A DNA stretch of 64,000 nucleotides from Williamsia muralis NBRC 105860 (GCF_001598915.1 NZ_BDAP01000008.1:40291-104290), one strand, 5' to 3'; positions 34,286-44,480 are shown, numbered from the stretch's first letter. The notes: a model not told the origin generated them from the sequence alone. Numbers and translations are program-made.

Positions 34286-34627
34286 GTGTCTGACGACCAC
34301 GACCTCGACTACTCCGGCGAGGGCACCTTGGTGTGCCGTGGCAAGGAGATTGCTGTCGGGGTGAAAATCAAAGGTTATTTTCAGCCTCTCAATGGCTTGT
34401 ACACCTGGTACGGCAGGATCGACAAAAATGATGCGCTCGACACGCTCCTCGCGGGCAGGCGCACGGTTGCTGTCTTCGTGACACCAGAGGGCCGCGCCGA
34501 GTGCGTCGTGGGCGATCCTGATTTCTGGGACCGCTATCGCATTACGGGCACGAGCAGGCCGCCGTACCACATCCCCACCACCCTCGAAGACGTGGAGTCG
34601 ATAGCAGAGAGTGAACATCACGGCTGA
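34286..34627 (+). CDS. DUF4873 protein
   Basis: The 113-residue protein has the DUF4873 pattern: YSGEGTLVCRGKEIAVGVK, then GYFQPLNGLYTWYGRI and RYRITGTSRPPY. In other actinobacteria this domain is found beside or fused to BVMO-like flavoproteins, which fits the neighbouring operon. It starts at a GTG at 34286. It is followed 66 bases later by the MmpL gene and may be co-transcribed with it. Confidence 0.8.
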   Translation: MSDDHDLDYSGEGTLVCRGKEIAVGVKIKGYFQPLNGLYTWYGRIDKNDALDTLLAGRRTVAVFVTPEGRAECVVGDPDFWDRYRITGTSRPPYHIPTTLEDVESIAESEHHG

Positions 34628-34693
34628 CCGACCCGCGGAGCCGCCTGTGGGGGCGTGCCCCTACATCCCATGAGTCCGAGAGGAAGTTCGTAC

Positions 34694-37600
34694 GTGGCCA
34701 GGTCGTCGATCGTTCACAACCGTCCATCAAGGCGTTCTGCCGGCACCGGTGAGTACAGCGCTCAACTGGAAAAGGTCGCCTGGTTCACGCTGCGGCGCAA
34801 GGGATTCGCGGCGTCGGTCTGGGTCGTGGTTGCGGTCGGCTTAGCGGTGCTATTCCCGCAGTTGGAGTCCGTGATCCGACAGCAGTCGGTGGACCCGATA
34901 CCCGCGGGCGTACCGTCATTTCAGACGCTCGACCGGATGGGTGAGGCGTTCAATGAGAAGGGGGCCAAGACCACCGTCTTCGTCGCCATGGAGAACGACA
35001 GGGGTTTCTCGGACACCACCCGCGTCAGGTATGACGAATTGGTGACCGCACTGCGTGCGGACACGGAACACGTCATCGCAGTCCGCGATCTGCTCGGCGA
35101 CCCGCTCACGGAGAGTCAGGCGCTGAGCAAAGACAGGAAGGCGTGGTATCTGCCTATCGGTGTCACGGGGACGTTGGGCGGACCGGACGCTGCCAACGCC
35201 GTGGAAGCGGTCCGTGACACCGCGAACGAGATCTTTGATGGTACCGACACAATTGTTCGGGTGACCGGTCCACCTGCCACGTTCACCGACCAGCTCGCGG
35301 TCGGTGAGTCCGATCTGGTCGTAATCACGATCGCCACGGTGCTGTTGATCGCAGGGATCCTGCTGGTCGTCTACCGATCGGTTTTCACCGCTCTCATGCC
35401 GCTGCTGGTGGTCGGCATGAGCCTGGCAGTGGGCCGCGGGGTGCTCTCGGGTCTGGGCGAATTGGGCATGCCCGTGTCTCAATTCACCTCGATGTTCATG
35501 ACGGTAATTATCTTCGGCGCCGGAGTCGACTACTCCGTATTCCTTATAAGCCGGTATCACGAGGGCATCCGGGCGGGCGATGCCCCTGACGTGGCCATTG
35601 CGAACGCCACGGCAACGATCGGTCGCGTGGTGCTCGCGTCCGCAGCCACAGTTGCCTTTGCTTTCTTAGCGATGGCGTTCGCCAAGCTCAGCGTGTTCAA
35701 CACGCTCGGCCCGGCGTGCGCGATCTCTATCGCCTTTGGCTTCCTGGCAACCGTCACTTTGCTGCCCCCCGTGCTGTCGTTCGCGGCGAAGCGTGGTGCG
35801 GGGCTACCTCGTCGTGACCTCACCAGGCGGTACTGGCATCGGGTGGGAACGGGGGTGATCCGGCGGCCGGTCCCGCTGCTCGCGGTGAGTCTAGTGGCAC
35901 TGATCGCTCTCGGCCTTATCGCGACCACCATGACAATCACCTATGACGATCGGGAAGGTCAGCCGTCGGATACCGGAAGCAACGAGGGATACGCGCTGCT
36001 GAACCGGCATTTTGCCAAAGACACCATCATCTCCGAGTTCCTTCTGGTGGAGTCGAACAAAGACATGCGCACCGGCCAGGGACTGGCCGATCTTGAACAG
36101 ATGGCGTCGCGCGTCGCGCAGACGCCCGGTGTCACCCGCGTCATCGGGGTGACTCGCCCGACGGGCGAGAAGCTTGAGCAGGCTGAGTTGTCATGGCAGA
36201 ACGACCAGATCGGTAGTGGTATCACCGAACAGACCGGTGACGCACAGTCACGGAAGGGCGAACTGGAGCTACTGAGGACCGGGTCCTCACAACTCGCCGA
36301 CGGTCTTGCTTTGCTGAACGAACAAATCACCACCAACCTCGCGCCGCTGTCGGGGTTGCTCGAGCAGGCCTCGTCGGCCGGCGAGGAACTCAGCCAGTAT
36401 CGTCCGCTCGTCGATCAGCTGGCTGCTGCGGCGCCCGCACTCGATGAGTTCTCCCAACAAGCTCCTGAACTGTCTCGAGTGGCACGACAGGCACAGTCGG
36501 CTGCCGACTCCGTCGCACCTGCGTTGAGTGCACTCGATGCTCCCTGGTGCGTTCAGATCCCGCAGTGTTCGGCCTTGCAGGCACAGACCTCGGATATCCG
36601 CGCATTGGCCGACAACCAGTCCCTCGGTCGTTTCGCGGACTTCGCTACCCAGCTCGGTGGAGTTGAGGGCCCGGGAACGGCGGACCTCGCGCAGTTGCAG
36701 AGCTCATTGAACGTCCTCGACTCCGCGCTGCAGACGATCAACGGCCAGGACCTCGGCAGTCGGTTGTCACAGCTCCAGACGGGCGTCCGAGCGCTCGCCG
36801 ACGGGTCCCGACAGCTTTCCGGCGGTGTGAGCGCATTGGTGGACAGCAACCTGCAACTGCTGGCGGGCCTGTCTCAAGTGGCCGCCCAGCTACGCGCGCC
36901 CGCCCGGGACATCGGCAACTCTGACTCGGCAACGGGGTTCTACCTACCCGCCGACGCGTTCAAGGATCAGCAGTTCAGCCAAGTGGCGCGCCAGTTCATC
37001 TCGCCGGATGGCAAGACTGCTCGCTTTGTAGTGCAGACCGCCTACGATCCGTATACCGCGGATGCTATGACGTTGGCGAACAGTCTGTCGAAGGTGGCCG
37101 AGGACGCCATGCCGAACACCACGCTGCAGGGTGCGCGCGCATCTGTCGCCGGGTTCCCGGCGATCAACGCCGACATCCAACGACTTCTGGCGTACGATTT
37201 CAAGTTACTCGGATTCGGAACGCTCCTGATAGTCGGCTTGATCCTAATGCTCTTACTCAGGGCGATCGTCGCACCGATCTATCTACTGGCCACCGTTGTA
37301 CTCAACTACGCAGCCGCTCTGGGCATCGGTGTCCTTGTCCTCCAACACATTTTCGGCAATGAAATAGCGTGGCCCGTCCCGCTGGTGTCCTTTATCGTCC
37401 TGGTTGCAGTGGGGGCCGACTACAACATGCTGTTGGTTTCCCGGCTCAGAGAGGAATCGACGGCCAATGTCCGGCTCGGAGTGCTACGCACCGTTGCATA
37501 CACCGGCTCGGTCATCACCTCGGCCGGTTTGATTTTCGCGGCGAGCATGTTCGGACTCATGCTGGGATCGATCGACGTGATGGTCCAGATCGGCTTTATC

Positions 37601-37780
37601 ATCGGTATCGGGTTACTCCTGGACACCTTTCTCGTTCGCACTATTGTCGTCCCTGCGCTGGCAGCATTGCTCGGTGAGGCGAGCTGGTGGCCAGGGCGGC
37701 TGCACCGCGCGGCCGTGAGCCGGGATTCCACCGAGGTAGGACCCTATGCCAGAGGACCTTTGACGACGTCTAATCGCTGA
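34694..37780 (+). CDS. long MmpL-type RND transporter
   Basis: The 1028-residue protein starts at a GTG with GAGAGGAAG upstream. Two six-helix halves carry the proton-relay motifs GAGVDYSVFLISRYHE and AVGADYNMLLVSRLRE. Between them is a large periplasmic domain (about 400-850) with heptad-rich coiled-coil stretches and a Cys pair (CVQIPQC), as in MmpL4/5-type proteins. No MmpS partner is adjacent. It is a close paralogue of the protein at 60764. It probably exports a lipid or small lipophilic molecule across the inner membrane. Confidence 0.92.
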   Translation: MARSSIVHNRPSRRSAGTGEYSAQLEKVAWFTLRRKGFAASVWVVVAVGLAVLFPQLESVIRQQSVDPIPAGVPSFQTLDRMGEAFNEKGAKTTVFVAMENDRGFSDTTRVRYDELVTALRADTEHVIAVRDLLGDPLTESQALSKDRKAWYLPIGVTGTLGGPDAANAVEAVRDTANEIFDGTDTIVRVTGPPATFTDQLAVGESDLVVITIATVLLIAGILLVVYRSVFTALMPLLVVGMSLAVGRGVLSGLGELGMPVSQFTSMFMTVIIFGAGVDYSVFLISRYHEGIRAGDAPDVAIANATATIGRVVLASAATVAFAFLAMAFAKLSVFNTLGPACAISIAFGFLATVTLLPPVLSFAAKRGAGLPRRDLTRRYWHRVGTGVIRRPVPLLAVSLVALIALGLIATTMTITYDDREGQPSDTGSNEGYALLNRHFAKDTIISEFLLVESNKDMRTGQGLADLEQMASRVAQTPGVTRVIGVTRPTGEKLEQAELSWQNDQIGSGITEQTGDAQSRKGELELLRTGSSQLADGLALLNEQITTNLAPLSGLLEQASSAGEELSQYRPLVDQLAAAAPALDEFSQQAPELSRVARQAQSAADSVAPALSALDAPWCVQIPQCSALQAQTSDIRALADNQSLGRFADFATQLGGVEGPGTADLAQLQSSLNVLDSALQTINGQDLGSRLSQLQTGVRALADGSRQLSGGVSALVDSNLQLLAGLSQVAAQLRAPARDIGNSDSATGFYLPADAFKDQQFSQVARQFISPDGKTARFVVQTAYDPYTADAMTLANSLSKVAEDAMPNTTLQGARASVAGFPAINADIQRLLAYDFKLLGFGTLLIVGLILMLLLRAIVAPIYLLATVVLNYAAALGIGVLVLQHIFGNEIAWPVPLVSFIVLVAVGADYNMLLVSRLREESTANVRLGVLRTVAYTGSVITSAGLIFAASMFGLMLGSIDVMVQIGFIIGIGLLLDTFLVRTIVVPALAALLGEASWWPGRLHRAAVSRDSTEVGPYARGPLTTSNR

Positions 37781-37988
37781 TGGCGGGGTGAATCTACATC
37801 AGGCGCGCGAGGGTTGACAGGAACTCTCGGTTCCTGCTGTGAAACGGACCCACGATCAATTGCCCATTCTCGCTAACGCTTTCGCTACACCCGTGCCGTG
37901 GTGCTCGGTAGCAGTGTGAGTCATCGCTGCGGACGCCTGGCCTGAGTACTTCTAAGCGCACCGGCCCGGGCCGAGGCGGTGAACACCA

Positions 37989-38019
37989 GACGGCGGCGGT
38001 TCAGCGAACCGCCGCCGTC
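37989..38019. terminator. strong bidirectional terminator hairpin
   Basis: A perfect 13-bp stem (GACGGCGGCGGTT/AACCGCCGCCGTC) with a 5-base loop lies between the convergent MmpL gene and the acyl-CoA ligase at the end of the mce operon. The rest of 37781-38033 holds no gene. Confidence 0.85.
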
Positions 38020-38033
38020 AGCGAGAAACGTGT

Positions 38034-39677
38034 TCAGTTCGGCACGACGACCAGACTCCCGTCGGCATGTTGGGAACGCAAAGCTCTTTTGTCGAACTTG
38101 CCCACGCTGGTGCGGGGCACCTGGTCCACGAACGCCCAGTTCTTGGGAATCCACCAACGAGGGATCTCGTCGGGGCAATTCTCGAGGAACCACTGGCCGA
38201 GTTGATCGGCGGTAACCTCGCTGCCGTGCGTCCGGACGACCACGGCTAGGGCCGTCTCCTGCCATCGATCGTGAGGGATAGCGATCACGGCAGCCTCGGC
38301 CACCTGAGGATGGCCCATTATGGTGTTCTCGAGCTCCACCGATGAGACCCACTCGCCACCCGACTTGATGACGTCCTTCGTTCGATCGGTGAGCGTCAAA
38401 TAACCGTCTTGGCTGATGTGGCCAACGTCGCCGGTTCGCAGCCAGCCGTCACGGAAGTTGTCGCTGTCTTCGTCCATGTTGTAATAGCTACCGGTGATCC
38501 ACGGCCCCCTCACTTCCAATTCCCCCACGGACCTGTCGTCACGTGGAACCGGCATACCTGCCTCGTCGGTAAGACGCATCTCAACGCCACAGATGGCACG
38601 GCCCTGACGCTTGCGATACGACATATCGGATTCCGATGCGACACCGGCCGGTGGTCGACTCACCGCGGCGAGTGGCGAAGTTTCCGTCATCCCCCACGCT
38701 TGGATAATCGGGACGCCGAACCTGTCCGCGAATCCCTCGATCAACGACTGCGGCACCGCCGCACCCCCGCAGGCGACCAGACTGATCGACGACAAATCCA
38801 GGTCGGGGTGCGATGACCCAAACTGCAATAGATCGTTCCAGATGGTCGGAACGGCACCCGCTTTCGTGGGCCGATGTGTCTGAATCATGTCCGCCAGAGG
38901 AGCCGCTTGCAGGAATCGGTCGGGCAGAAGCAAGTCGGCACCCGCCATAAGGGCCGCATAGGGGAGGCCCCAGGCACTGGCGTGGAACATCGGCACCACG
39001 GGCAGGACTCGGTCACCTTCCTCCACGGCGAGCGCATTGCCGGTACAGGCTGCCATCGAGTGAAGGAACACCGAACGGTGGCTGTAGACAACGCCTTTGG
39101 GGTCTCCCGTGGTTCCGCTGGTGTAGCACATAGCCGCCGCCGATCTCTCATCGGGTTCTGCCCACGGAAAGGCCGGGGACTCCGCAGCGAGCGCGTCCTC
39201 ATAACGAATGATTTCGACGCCGTTGCCCTCCAGCGCCGACACCTCCCCACCGCCGGCGACGAACACGACACGTACGGTCGACAGGCCCGGCAGCAGCGGC
39301 GCCAGCAACGGCACCAGCGAACTATCCGTAATGATGACCCGGTCCTCAGCGTGGTTCGCGATGAACGACAGTTGGGACGCAGACAACCGCAGATTCAGGG
39401 TGTGCAGGACGGCACCCATGGCGGGAACCGCAGCGTACGCCTCGAGGTGCTCCTGATTGTTCCACAGCAAAGTGGCGACCCGGTCATCGTCGCCCACACC
39501 GGCACGACGCAGAGCATTGGCCAGCTGCCCGCAGCGTTCCTCAAGGGGCCCGTAAGTCGTGGTTCGAGCCGGTTCGGCGCCGCCGTAGGTGATCACCTGC
39601 CTGCCGGCGTGATTCGTCGCGACGTGGCGAAGGATCGACGACACCGTCAAAGGTACGTCCTGCATCGTGCTCTTCAT
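38034..39677 (-). CDS. fatty-acid-CoA ligase (FadD/AMP-binding)
   Basis: A 547-residue adenylate-forming enzyme: phosphate loop YTSGTTGDPKG, WGMTET, GDVGHISQDGYL, the hinge DRTKDVIKSGGEW, and catalytic Lys in VGKFDKRAL. The short N-terminus and SILRHVATNH resemble medium-chain and aromatic acyl-CoA ligases. It is the last gene of the mce operon, 34 bases after the Mce-associated gene, so it probably activates the imported lipid or its degradation product. Confidence 0.93.
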   Translation of the reverse strand: MKSTMQDVPLTVSSILRHVATNHAGRQVITYGGAEPARTTTYGPLEERCGQLANALRRAGVGDDDRVATLLWNNQEHLEAYAAVPAMGAVLHTLNLRLSASQLSFIANHAEDRVIITDSSLVPLLAPLLPGLSTVRVVFVAGGGEVSALEGNGVEIIRYEDALAAESPAFPWAEPDERSAAAMCYTSGTTGDPKGVVYSHRSVFLHSMAACTGNALAVEEGDRVLPVVPMFHASAWGLPYAALMAGADLLLPDRFLQAAPLADMIQTHRPTKAGAVPTIWNDLLQFGSSHPDLDLSSISLVACGGAAVPQSLIEGFADRFGVPIIQAWGMTETSPLAAVSRPPAGVASESDMSYRKRQGRAICGVEMRLTDEAGMPVPRDDRSVGELEVRGPWITGSYYNMDEDSDNFRDGWLRTGDVGHISQDGYLTLTDRTKDVIKSGGEWVSSVELENTIMGHPQVAEAAVIAIPHDRWQETALAVVVRTHGSEVTADQLGQWFLENCPDEIPRWWIPKNWAFVDQVPRTSVGKFDKRALRSQHADGSLVVVPN

Positions 39678-39710
39678 GAATAGAAATACTCCTTCTGCGG
39701 CACAGCCGCC

Positions 39711-40397
39711 TTATTCAGCTGGGCCGTAGTCCTGGATCTGCCAGCTCCCAGCCGTTTTCGACACAATTACCTTTAACAACGTCGGCAGTTCACTCGGTTG
39801 TGGGTTCTGCACGTTCTGCGTCTTCTGGCTCGCGAAGACCATCACCGTGTACTCGCCGTCGGTGTCACCGGTGACGCTGGTGGCCAGAACGCGGCCCGAC
39901 GCTTGCACCTGGGCTTGCTGCATGATTTGCGTCAGCGTCGGTCGAACCTCGTCGTAGCGCTTGATAAGCGCCTCACCTGCGTTCTCCTTGACCGCTGCAA
40001 AAAAGGCGTCGGTGTTTTCGTAGCTGTAGGTCAGGGACTTGGTCGTGTAATCCGAGGCGGCCTCCGCCGCCGCGGCCCGTTGCGCGGCTTCGTTTTCCAA
40101 TGTCGACTTCGCGTCGTCGGCCTCGAGGTAGAGGTAGGCGAACACGCCGACCAGCACAGCGAGCACCACGATCACGGCCGAAACGGCCACGGCAGCACGT
40201 GATTGCGGCAATGCTGACCAGCGCCGCGCACTCGGCGAGAGGGGGGCGACGTCGCTGTCGTCAACCCCCGCCGTGGCTACAGAAGCAGTTGGGGCGTTTT
40301 CGTCCACCAGTAGATCGCCATCCGTCGTCGCTGCTGCCGAGCCGTCCTCGACCTCAGTGGGCTCAGTAGGCGGATTGGTCTGCTCGTCATTTGTCAT
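39711..40397 (-). CDS. Mce-associated membrane protein (Mam)
   Basis: The 228-residue protein has an acidic, disordered N-terminus (about 1-60), one membrane helix (about 67-90, AVAVSAVIVVLAVLVGVFAYLY) and a soluble domain (LTYSYENTDAFFAAV through LKVIVSKTAGSWQIQDYGP). This is the Mam layout found after mce genes, where these proteins stabilise the Mce complex. It follows mceF by 48 bases. Confidence 0.9.
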   Translation of the reverse strand: MTNDEQTNPPTEPTEVEDGSAAATTDGDLLVDENAPTASVATAGVDDSDVAPLSPSARRWSALPQSRAAVAVSAVIVVLAVLVGVFAYLYLEADDAKSTLENEAAQRAAAAEAASDYTTKSLTYSYENTDAFFAAVKENAGEALIKRYDEVRPTLTQIMQQAQVQASGRVLATSVTGDTDGEYTVMVFASQKTQNVQNPQPSELPTLLKVIVSKTAGSWQIQDYGPAE

Positions 40398-40445
40398 CTG
40401 GACCTTCTTGTTACTTGCGGTGGATAGTCGCTCGCGGACAAGTCG

Positions 40446-41405
40446 TCATCGTGGTGACTGCGACACCGTGATGGGGACCTCGGCACGACCTGGTCGCGAC
40501 GTCGGGAAGGTTCGGGCGAGGAGGTCGCCGATCGATCCGAAGTCGACGTAGGTGTCCGCGACCTTCTCGGTCGCCGGTTTCACCGCACGGGTGATCGTCA
40601 GCAGATCCGGCTGCAGGATCTGGATATAGCCGCTGAGCTTTTCCACAAGCTTCAACACGGGAGGCCACTTGTCGTACGAGGTGGTTGTGAACTCGATGAA
40701 CGCCCGCTGAATTCTCGCCAATCCGTTCACGGCGTCAGGGGTACGCACAGCTGCCTCAGTGAGGACGTCCCCGACGTTGGACATGAGGCCGAGCAGGAAC
40801 TCGGCGTTGTCCGCGGTCACCCGGACGGACCCATCCTTGCCGACGAAATCGACTAGGCGGTACATCATGTCGCCGATCATGTCGAGGTCTCCCTGCTGTC
40901 CGGCGACGGCCTCGGCGACGGTCTTGTTGATGGACTCGATCGATGCTGGGTCGAGCCCATCTGCCACTGCAGCCATCTTCGGCAACACCTGGGGCACCGA
41001 TTGCGACACGTGCACCGCCTCAGCGGGCACCACGTCTCCGTTGCGGAAGTACCCGCTGGTAGCCGTGCCCGCGGGCACGAAGTTGATGTACTGTTCCCCC
41101 GCAAGTGACAGATTCTGGATAGACATCACACTGTCCTGGGGAATCTTGTTATCGGAATCGATCGCCATCTCGACCTTAAGTGCCGAATCCACGACGTTGA
41201 TGGAGGCCACCCTTCCGACGGGTATCCCCCGCACCATCACCGGCGACGTGTCCAGCAGACCGCCCGAGCTGTCGATGAAGGCGGTTAACGAGTACTCGGA
41301 GCGGGTGGGGTTCACGCGAGCCACGCCGACGACAAGGTAGCCAAGCCCTACAACGAACACGACGGCCAAAGCCACCATAGATATGAGCGTGCTGCTGCGG
41401 TTCAC
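40446..41405 (-). CDS. mceF: MceF, substrate-binding subunit of Mce lipid importer
   Basis: A 319-residue protein with one N-terminal anchor helix, an MCE domain (about 38-115; IDSSGGLLDTSPVMVRGIPVGRV, then SIQNLSLAGEQYINF), and a helical C-terminal part. It starts at a GTG overlapping the mceE stop (GTGA). It is the sixth mce gene of the set. At 319 residues it is shorter than many MceF proteins, which carry long tails. Confidence 0.92.
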   Translation of the reverse strand: MNRSSTLISMVALAVVFVVGLGYLVVGVARVNPTRSEYSLTAFIDSSGGLLDTSPVMVRGIPVGRVASINVVDSALKVEMAIDSDNKIPQDSVMSIQNLSLAGEQYINFVPAGTATSGYFRNGDVVPAEAVHVSQSVPQVLPKMAAVADGLDPASIESINKTVAEAVAGQQGDLDMIGDMMYRLVDFVGKDGSVRVTADNAEFLLGLMSNVGDVLTEAAVRTPDAVNGLARIQRAFIEFTTTSYDKWPPVLKLVEKLSGYIQILQPDLLTITRAVKPATEKVADTYVDFGSIGDLLARTFPTSRPGRAEVPITVSQSPR

Positions 41406-42439
41406 GGCATCATTCCGATCGATTTCAACACGGTAATAAACGATTCGGCGTCCCGCCGCGCCAGGTTCCGGCCATCGATGGAGATGTCCGAAAGGTTGAT
41501 GTCGGGCGACCCCACGAATGGAATCAGTTTGTCGCGGATGACGCGTGTTGCCTGCTCCGTGAAGGACTTTGAGTAAATGTCGGAGTTGGCGATCGAAGCA
41601 ATCACCGGGGCGATCGCAGCCACCGACTCCTTGATGCGTGAGTACTCCGGATCCACGATCCTGCCCGCGGCCACAGCGAAATCACGCAAGTTGGCGATGA
41701 GTAACGCGACGTCGATCAGGGAGTAGCCGAGGCCATAAAAGTTGCGTCCACCCTTAGTCAGCATCCGGTCGATTCCCGATGGATCAGCCAAGATCACCTT
41801 CAGAGTCCGATCAGCCGACCTCAACACTACGTCGAGCTTGTCAGTGTTCGAGGAGACCTCCGAAACGGTCTCCAGCGTTGTCCGATACAGGGCGTCGAAT
41901 TCCTGCGGGTCCTTGGGGAACGTGGTGTTCAATGTCGAGATGGCGGTGTGGATCTTGTCGAGCTCACCGCCGCCGAGGACATTCGCCATTCCGCGCATGA
42001 CGTCCTCGACATTTGCTGCCGGCTCGGTCCGTGCCAGCGGGATCACCGAACCCGACCGCAGCAAGGCACCCGTCGACGGCTCGGCTGGGGGAAGGATGGC
42101 AACGTAGATCTCACCGAGGAGAGTGTCTTGACGCAGTTCGGCTCGCGATTCGCCCGGCAGCTGAGTCTTGTGATCGATGCGAGCTTTGACGACCGCATGC
42201 CCGTTCTCGTACGTGACATCTTCGACGGTTCCGACGCTGATCCCCTCCGACAGGACTTTAGCGAGGGCTGGCAGGTTGAGTGCGCTGGTGAACTCCATCT
42301 GGATGTCGTAGCCGTTGCCGTCGGAGGTCCCTATGGTCGGCGGATTGTCGGCGTTGATCCCACATGACGTGACGAACACCATCGCTGCCATCAGTGCGAC
42401 TATCGTGGGTCCGAGGCGTGCCCGGTTGACCGAGATCAT
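41402..42439 (-). CDS. mceE: MceE lipoprotein subunit
   Basis: This 345-residue protein has a lipoprotein signal with lipobox VTSC, as expected for the fifth mce gene (LprK/LprN-type). The MCE domain (about 48-125) contains LPALAKVLSEGISVGTVEDV and LRQDTLLGEIYVAI, followed by helical repeats. The start overlaps the mceD stop by one base and the end overlaps mceF. Confidence 0.93.
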   Translation of the reverse strand: MISVNRARLGPTIVALMAAMVFVTSCGINADNPPTIGTSDGNGYDIQMEFTSALNLPALAKVLSEGISVGTVEDVTYENGHAVVKARIDHKTQLPGESRAELRQDTLLGEIYVAILPPAEPSTGALLRSGSVIPLARTEPAANVEDVMRGMANVLGGGELDKIHTAISTLNTTFPKDPQEFDALYRTTLETVSEVSSNTDKLDVVLRSADRTLKVILADPSGIDRMLTKGGRNFYGLGYSLIDVALLIANLRDFAVAAGRIVDPEYSRIKESVAAIAPVIASIANSDIYSKSFTEQATRVIRDKLIPFVGSPDINLSDISIDGRNLARRDAESFITVLKSIGMMP

Positions 42440-43488
42440 CAGGCCCCTCCACCCATCATCCCGGCGATCGTTTTTGATGCATCGCCGGGCCTGCAGACGC
42501 CGTTTGCCACTGGCGCGGCGCAGCCACTGACGAGGCTTCGCAAAGGCAGCGACACTGCGAACGCCTGCACGATCGACTTGGCATCGGGGTGTTTGACGAT
42601 GAGGTCTGCCGTGCGGGCTGCTACTGCTGCCATCATGTCCGGCTGCTCTCCCATGCCGGCGATGAGCGGAACGGCAGCATCACCGATCGCGAATACCGGG
42701 GGGCCGAAATCTGTTGCGAGCCGCGAGAGAATCGGTACGAACGTCCCCGCGTACTCGACTGCTGCACCGAACGTCTGGCCGAACGCGACGATGACATTGA
42801 TGGCACCGACGAAGTTGTCGAAGAGGGCGGTCAGCTCTTTGTCGTTCTCGGTTGCCACCCCCGTCAGTGTTGCGAGGTTCCCGACGATCCTGCGAATCTG
42901 TCCATCCCGCTTGGCCGGGTCGTTGATGAGCGTGGCAGAGTCCTTGATGATCCCGGCCACGTCGCCCTGTGTCCCTTCCAGATTGCGGGAGACGAGCTTG
43001 AGGGACTGCAGGACGGCGTCGGTGTTTCTACCGTTGTCCTTGACCAGGTCCTCGGACAAGTTGCTGATCGAGTCGAGCGTCTGACTGACGCCTAGCGGGG
43101 TTCTCGTCTTACTCAACGAAATGCACTGATTCGTCTCGTATCGGGCTCCACCGGAGTACGGCTTGGTGAACTCTATCTGACGTTCGGTCACGATGGATGT
43201 CGACACCATAGTCGCGCCGACGTCGGCGGACAGCGGCACGCTCTTGTCGACCCGCATCTCGACCCTTACACCGGACTGACCTTTATTCTGTTGCACCCCA
43301 ACGACGCTGCCCACCTTCTTGCCGAGCATGGCGACTGCGTTGCCTTCGAAGAGGCCCGATGCATCGGTGAACTCTGCGCACAAGGCACGCGTGTCGTCGG
43401 ACGCTGTCCGCCCTATCCCGATACCAGCGATGACCACAACCACCACGGCGATCAAGAGCAGCAGCCTCCGGACCCAGGTGGTCAACAT
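42439..43488 (-). CDS. mceD: MceD subunit
   Basis: A 349-residue protein with an N-terminal anchor (LLLLIAVVVVVIAGIGIG), MCE domain (FTDASGLFEGNAVAMLGKKVGSV, then STSIVTERQIEF) and helical tail. It overlaps mceC by 7 bases and mceE by one. The position and overlaps identify it as the fourth mce gene. Confidence 0.92.
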   Translation of the reverse strand: MLTTWVRRLLLLIAVVVVVIAGIGIGRTASDDTRALCAEFTDASGLFEGNAVAMLGKKVGSVVGVQQNKGQSGVRVEMRVDKSVPLSADVGATMVSTSIVTERQIEFTKPYSGGARYETNQCISLSKTRTPLGVSQTLDSISNLSEDLVKDNGRNTDAVLQSLKLVSRNLEGTQGDVAGIIKDSATLINDPAKRDGQIRRIVGNLATLTGVATENDKELTALFDNFVGAINVIVAFGQTFGAAVEYAGTFVPILSRLATDFGPPVFAIGDAAVPLIAGMGEQPDMMAAVAARTADLIVKHPDAKSIVQAFAVSLPLRSLVSGCAAPVANGVCRPGDASKTIAGMMGGGA

Positions 43489-44480
43489 TTGTCGTCACCA
43501 CTCGGAATGCACACACGAACCTCTGGTTCTGTGGTGGCCGGCGCACCCACCGGCGCTGCCTGGAGGAGTACGCCGAGGCGCTGAGTGATCTGATCGACCT
43601 GTGTTAGGGCATTGGAGTAGCCCGGCAGCTCTGTCGACACCTTGTCCAGGAGCGTCTTGAACTGTTGCACGGACGGTTCGATCCCATCGCGGTACGCCAC
43701 GAGCGGCCTCGTCAGAAGTTTGAACAGACGCCTGAGGTAGTCGAACCCGTCGCGGACGTTCTGGATATCAGGTCCCAGAGTGCTGGCCAGGAAGCTGAGT
43801 TGACGGAGAAAGTCGACCAGCACCTGCTTTTGGTCGGCGAAAGCTTCGACGTATTCATCGGACAGAGCGACCGTTTTGTCGAGCTGACCGTACTGTCGCT
43901 CTAGGAGGTCCATCAGACTGCTGGTGTTCCTCAGTGCGTCGGGAATGTTTGTGTTGCCGTCGGAGAACGCATTCTGCAGCAGTGTTGCGGTTTGACGGAG
44001 ATCGACGCCGTTCACATCACGAAACACCGGCGTCGTCGTCTCCAGCGTGTTCGAGATGTCGTAAGTACTCGATGTCTGAACAAGGGGGATTGCCCCCGAG
44101 AGCGCGGTCGGTCCTGACCCTGGGTCCAGATCGAGAACTCGCCCGCCGATCGGCGTGATCAGGCGAACCGCTGCGGTAGCGTCCGAACGGACCGATACCG
44201 AGTCGTCGAGTCGAAATTTGACTGTGATGAACGTTCCTGTGAGGTCCACCGACGACACCTTCCCTTGTCTTATCCCCGCTATACGCACCTGATTACCCGA
44301 CTCCAGCCCGCCGGTGTTGACCAGCTGGGCCGAGTACACTTTTTGGCCGGGCGGTGCGATATACACGGCCCCTGCGATCACCAGACCGACCACCACGGTC
44401 ACCACCACCACACCGGCGACGATGAGGTCGCGCCTGCGTTCAGGCTGGTGATGCGATCGATTTCGACTAAACAACCTCAC
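43482..44480 (-). CDS. mceC: MceC subunit
   Basis: The 332-residue protein has a basic start, an anchor helix (LIVAGVVVVTVVVGLVIAG), MCE domain (LVNTGGLESGNQVRIAGIRQGKV, LITPIGGRVLDLDPG) and a coiled helical region (LMDLLERQYGQLDKTV). It overlaps mceB by 4 bases. The tail is short, ending in CIPSGDDKC. Confidence 0.92.
   Translation of the reverse strand: MRLFSRNRSHHQPERRRDLIVAGVVVVTVVVGLVIAGAVYIAPPGQKVYSAQLVNTGGLESGNQVRIAGIRQGKVSSVDLTGTFITVKFRLDDSVSVRSDATAAVRLITPIGGRVLDLDPGSGPTALSGAIPLVQTSSTYDISNTLETTTPVFRDVNGVDLRQTATLLQNAFSDGNTNIPDALRNTSSLMDLLERQYGQLDKTVALSDEYVEAFADQKQVLVDFLRQLSFLASTLGPDIQNVRDGFDYLRRLFKLLTRPLVAYRDGIEPSVQQFKTLLDKVSTELPGYSNALTQVDQITQRLGVLLQAAPVGAPATTEPEVRVCIPSGDDKC

Noticed and set aside
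38874..39683. 269-codon plus-strand ORF
   Set aside because: Antisense to the acyl-CoA ligase; a shadow frame.
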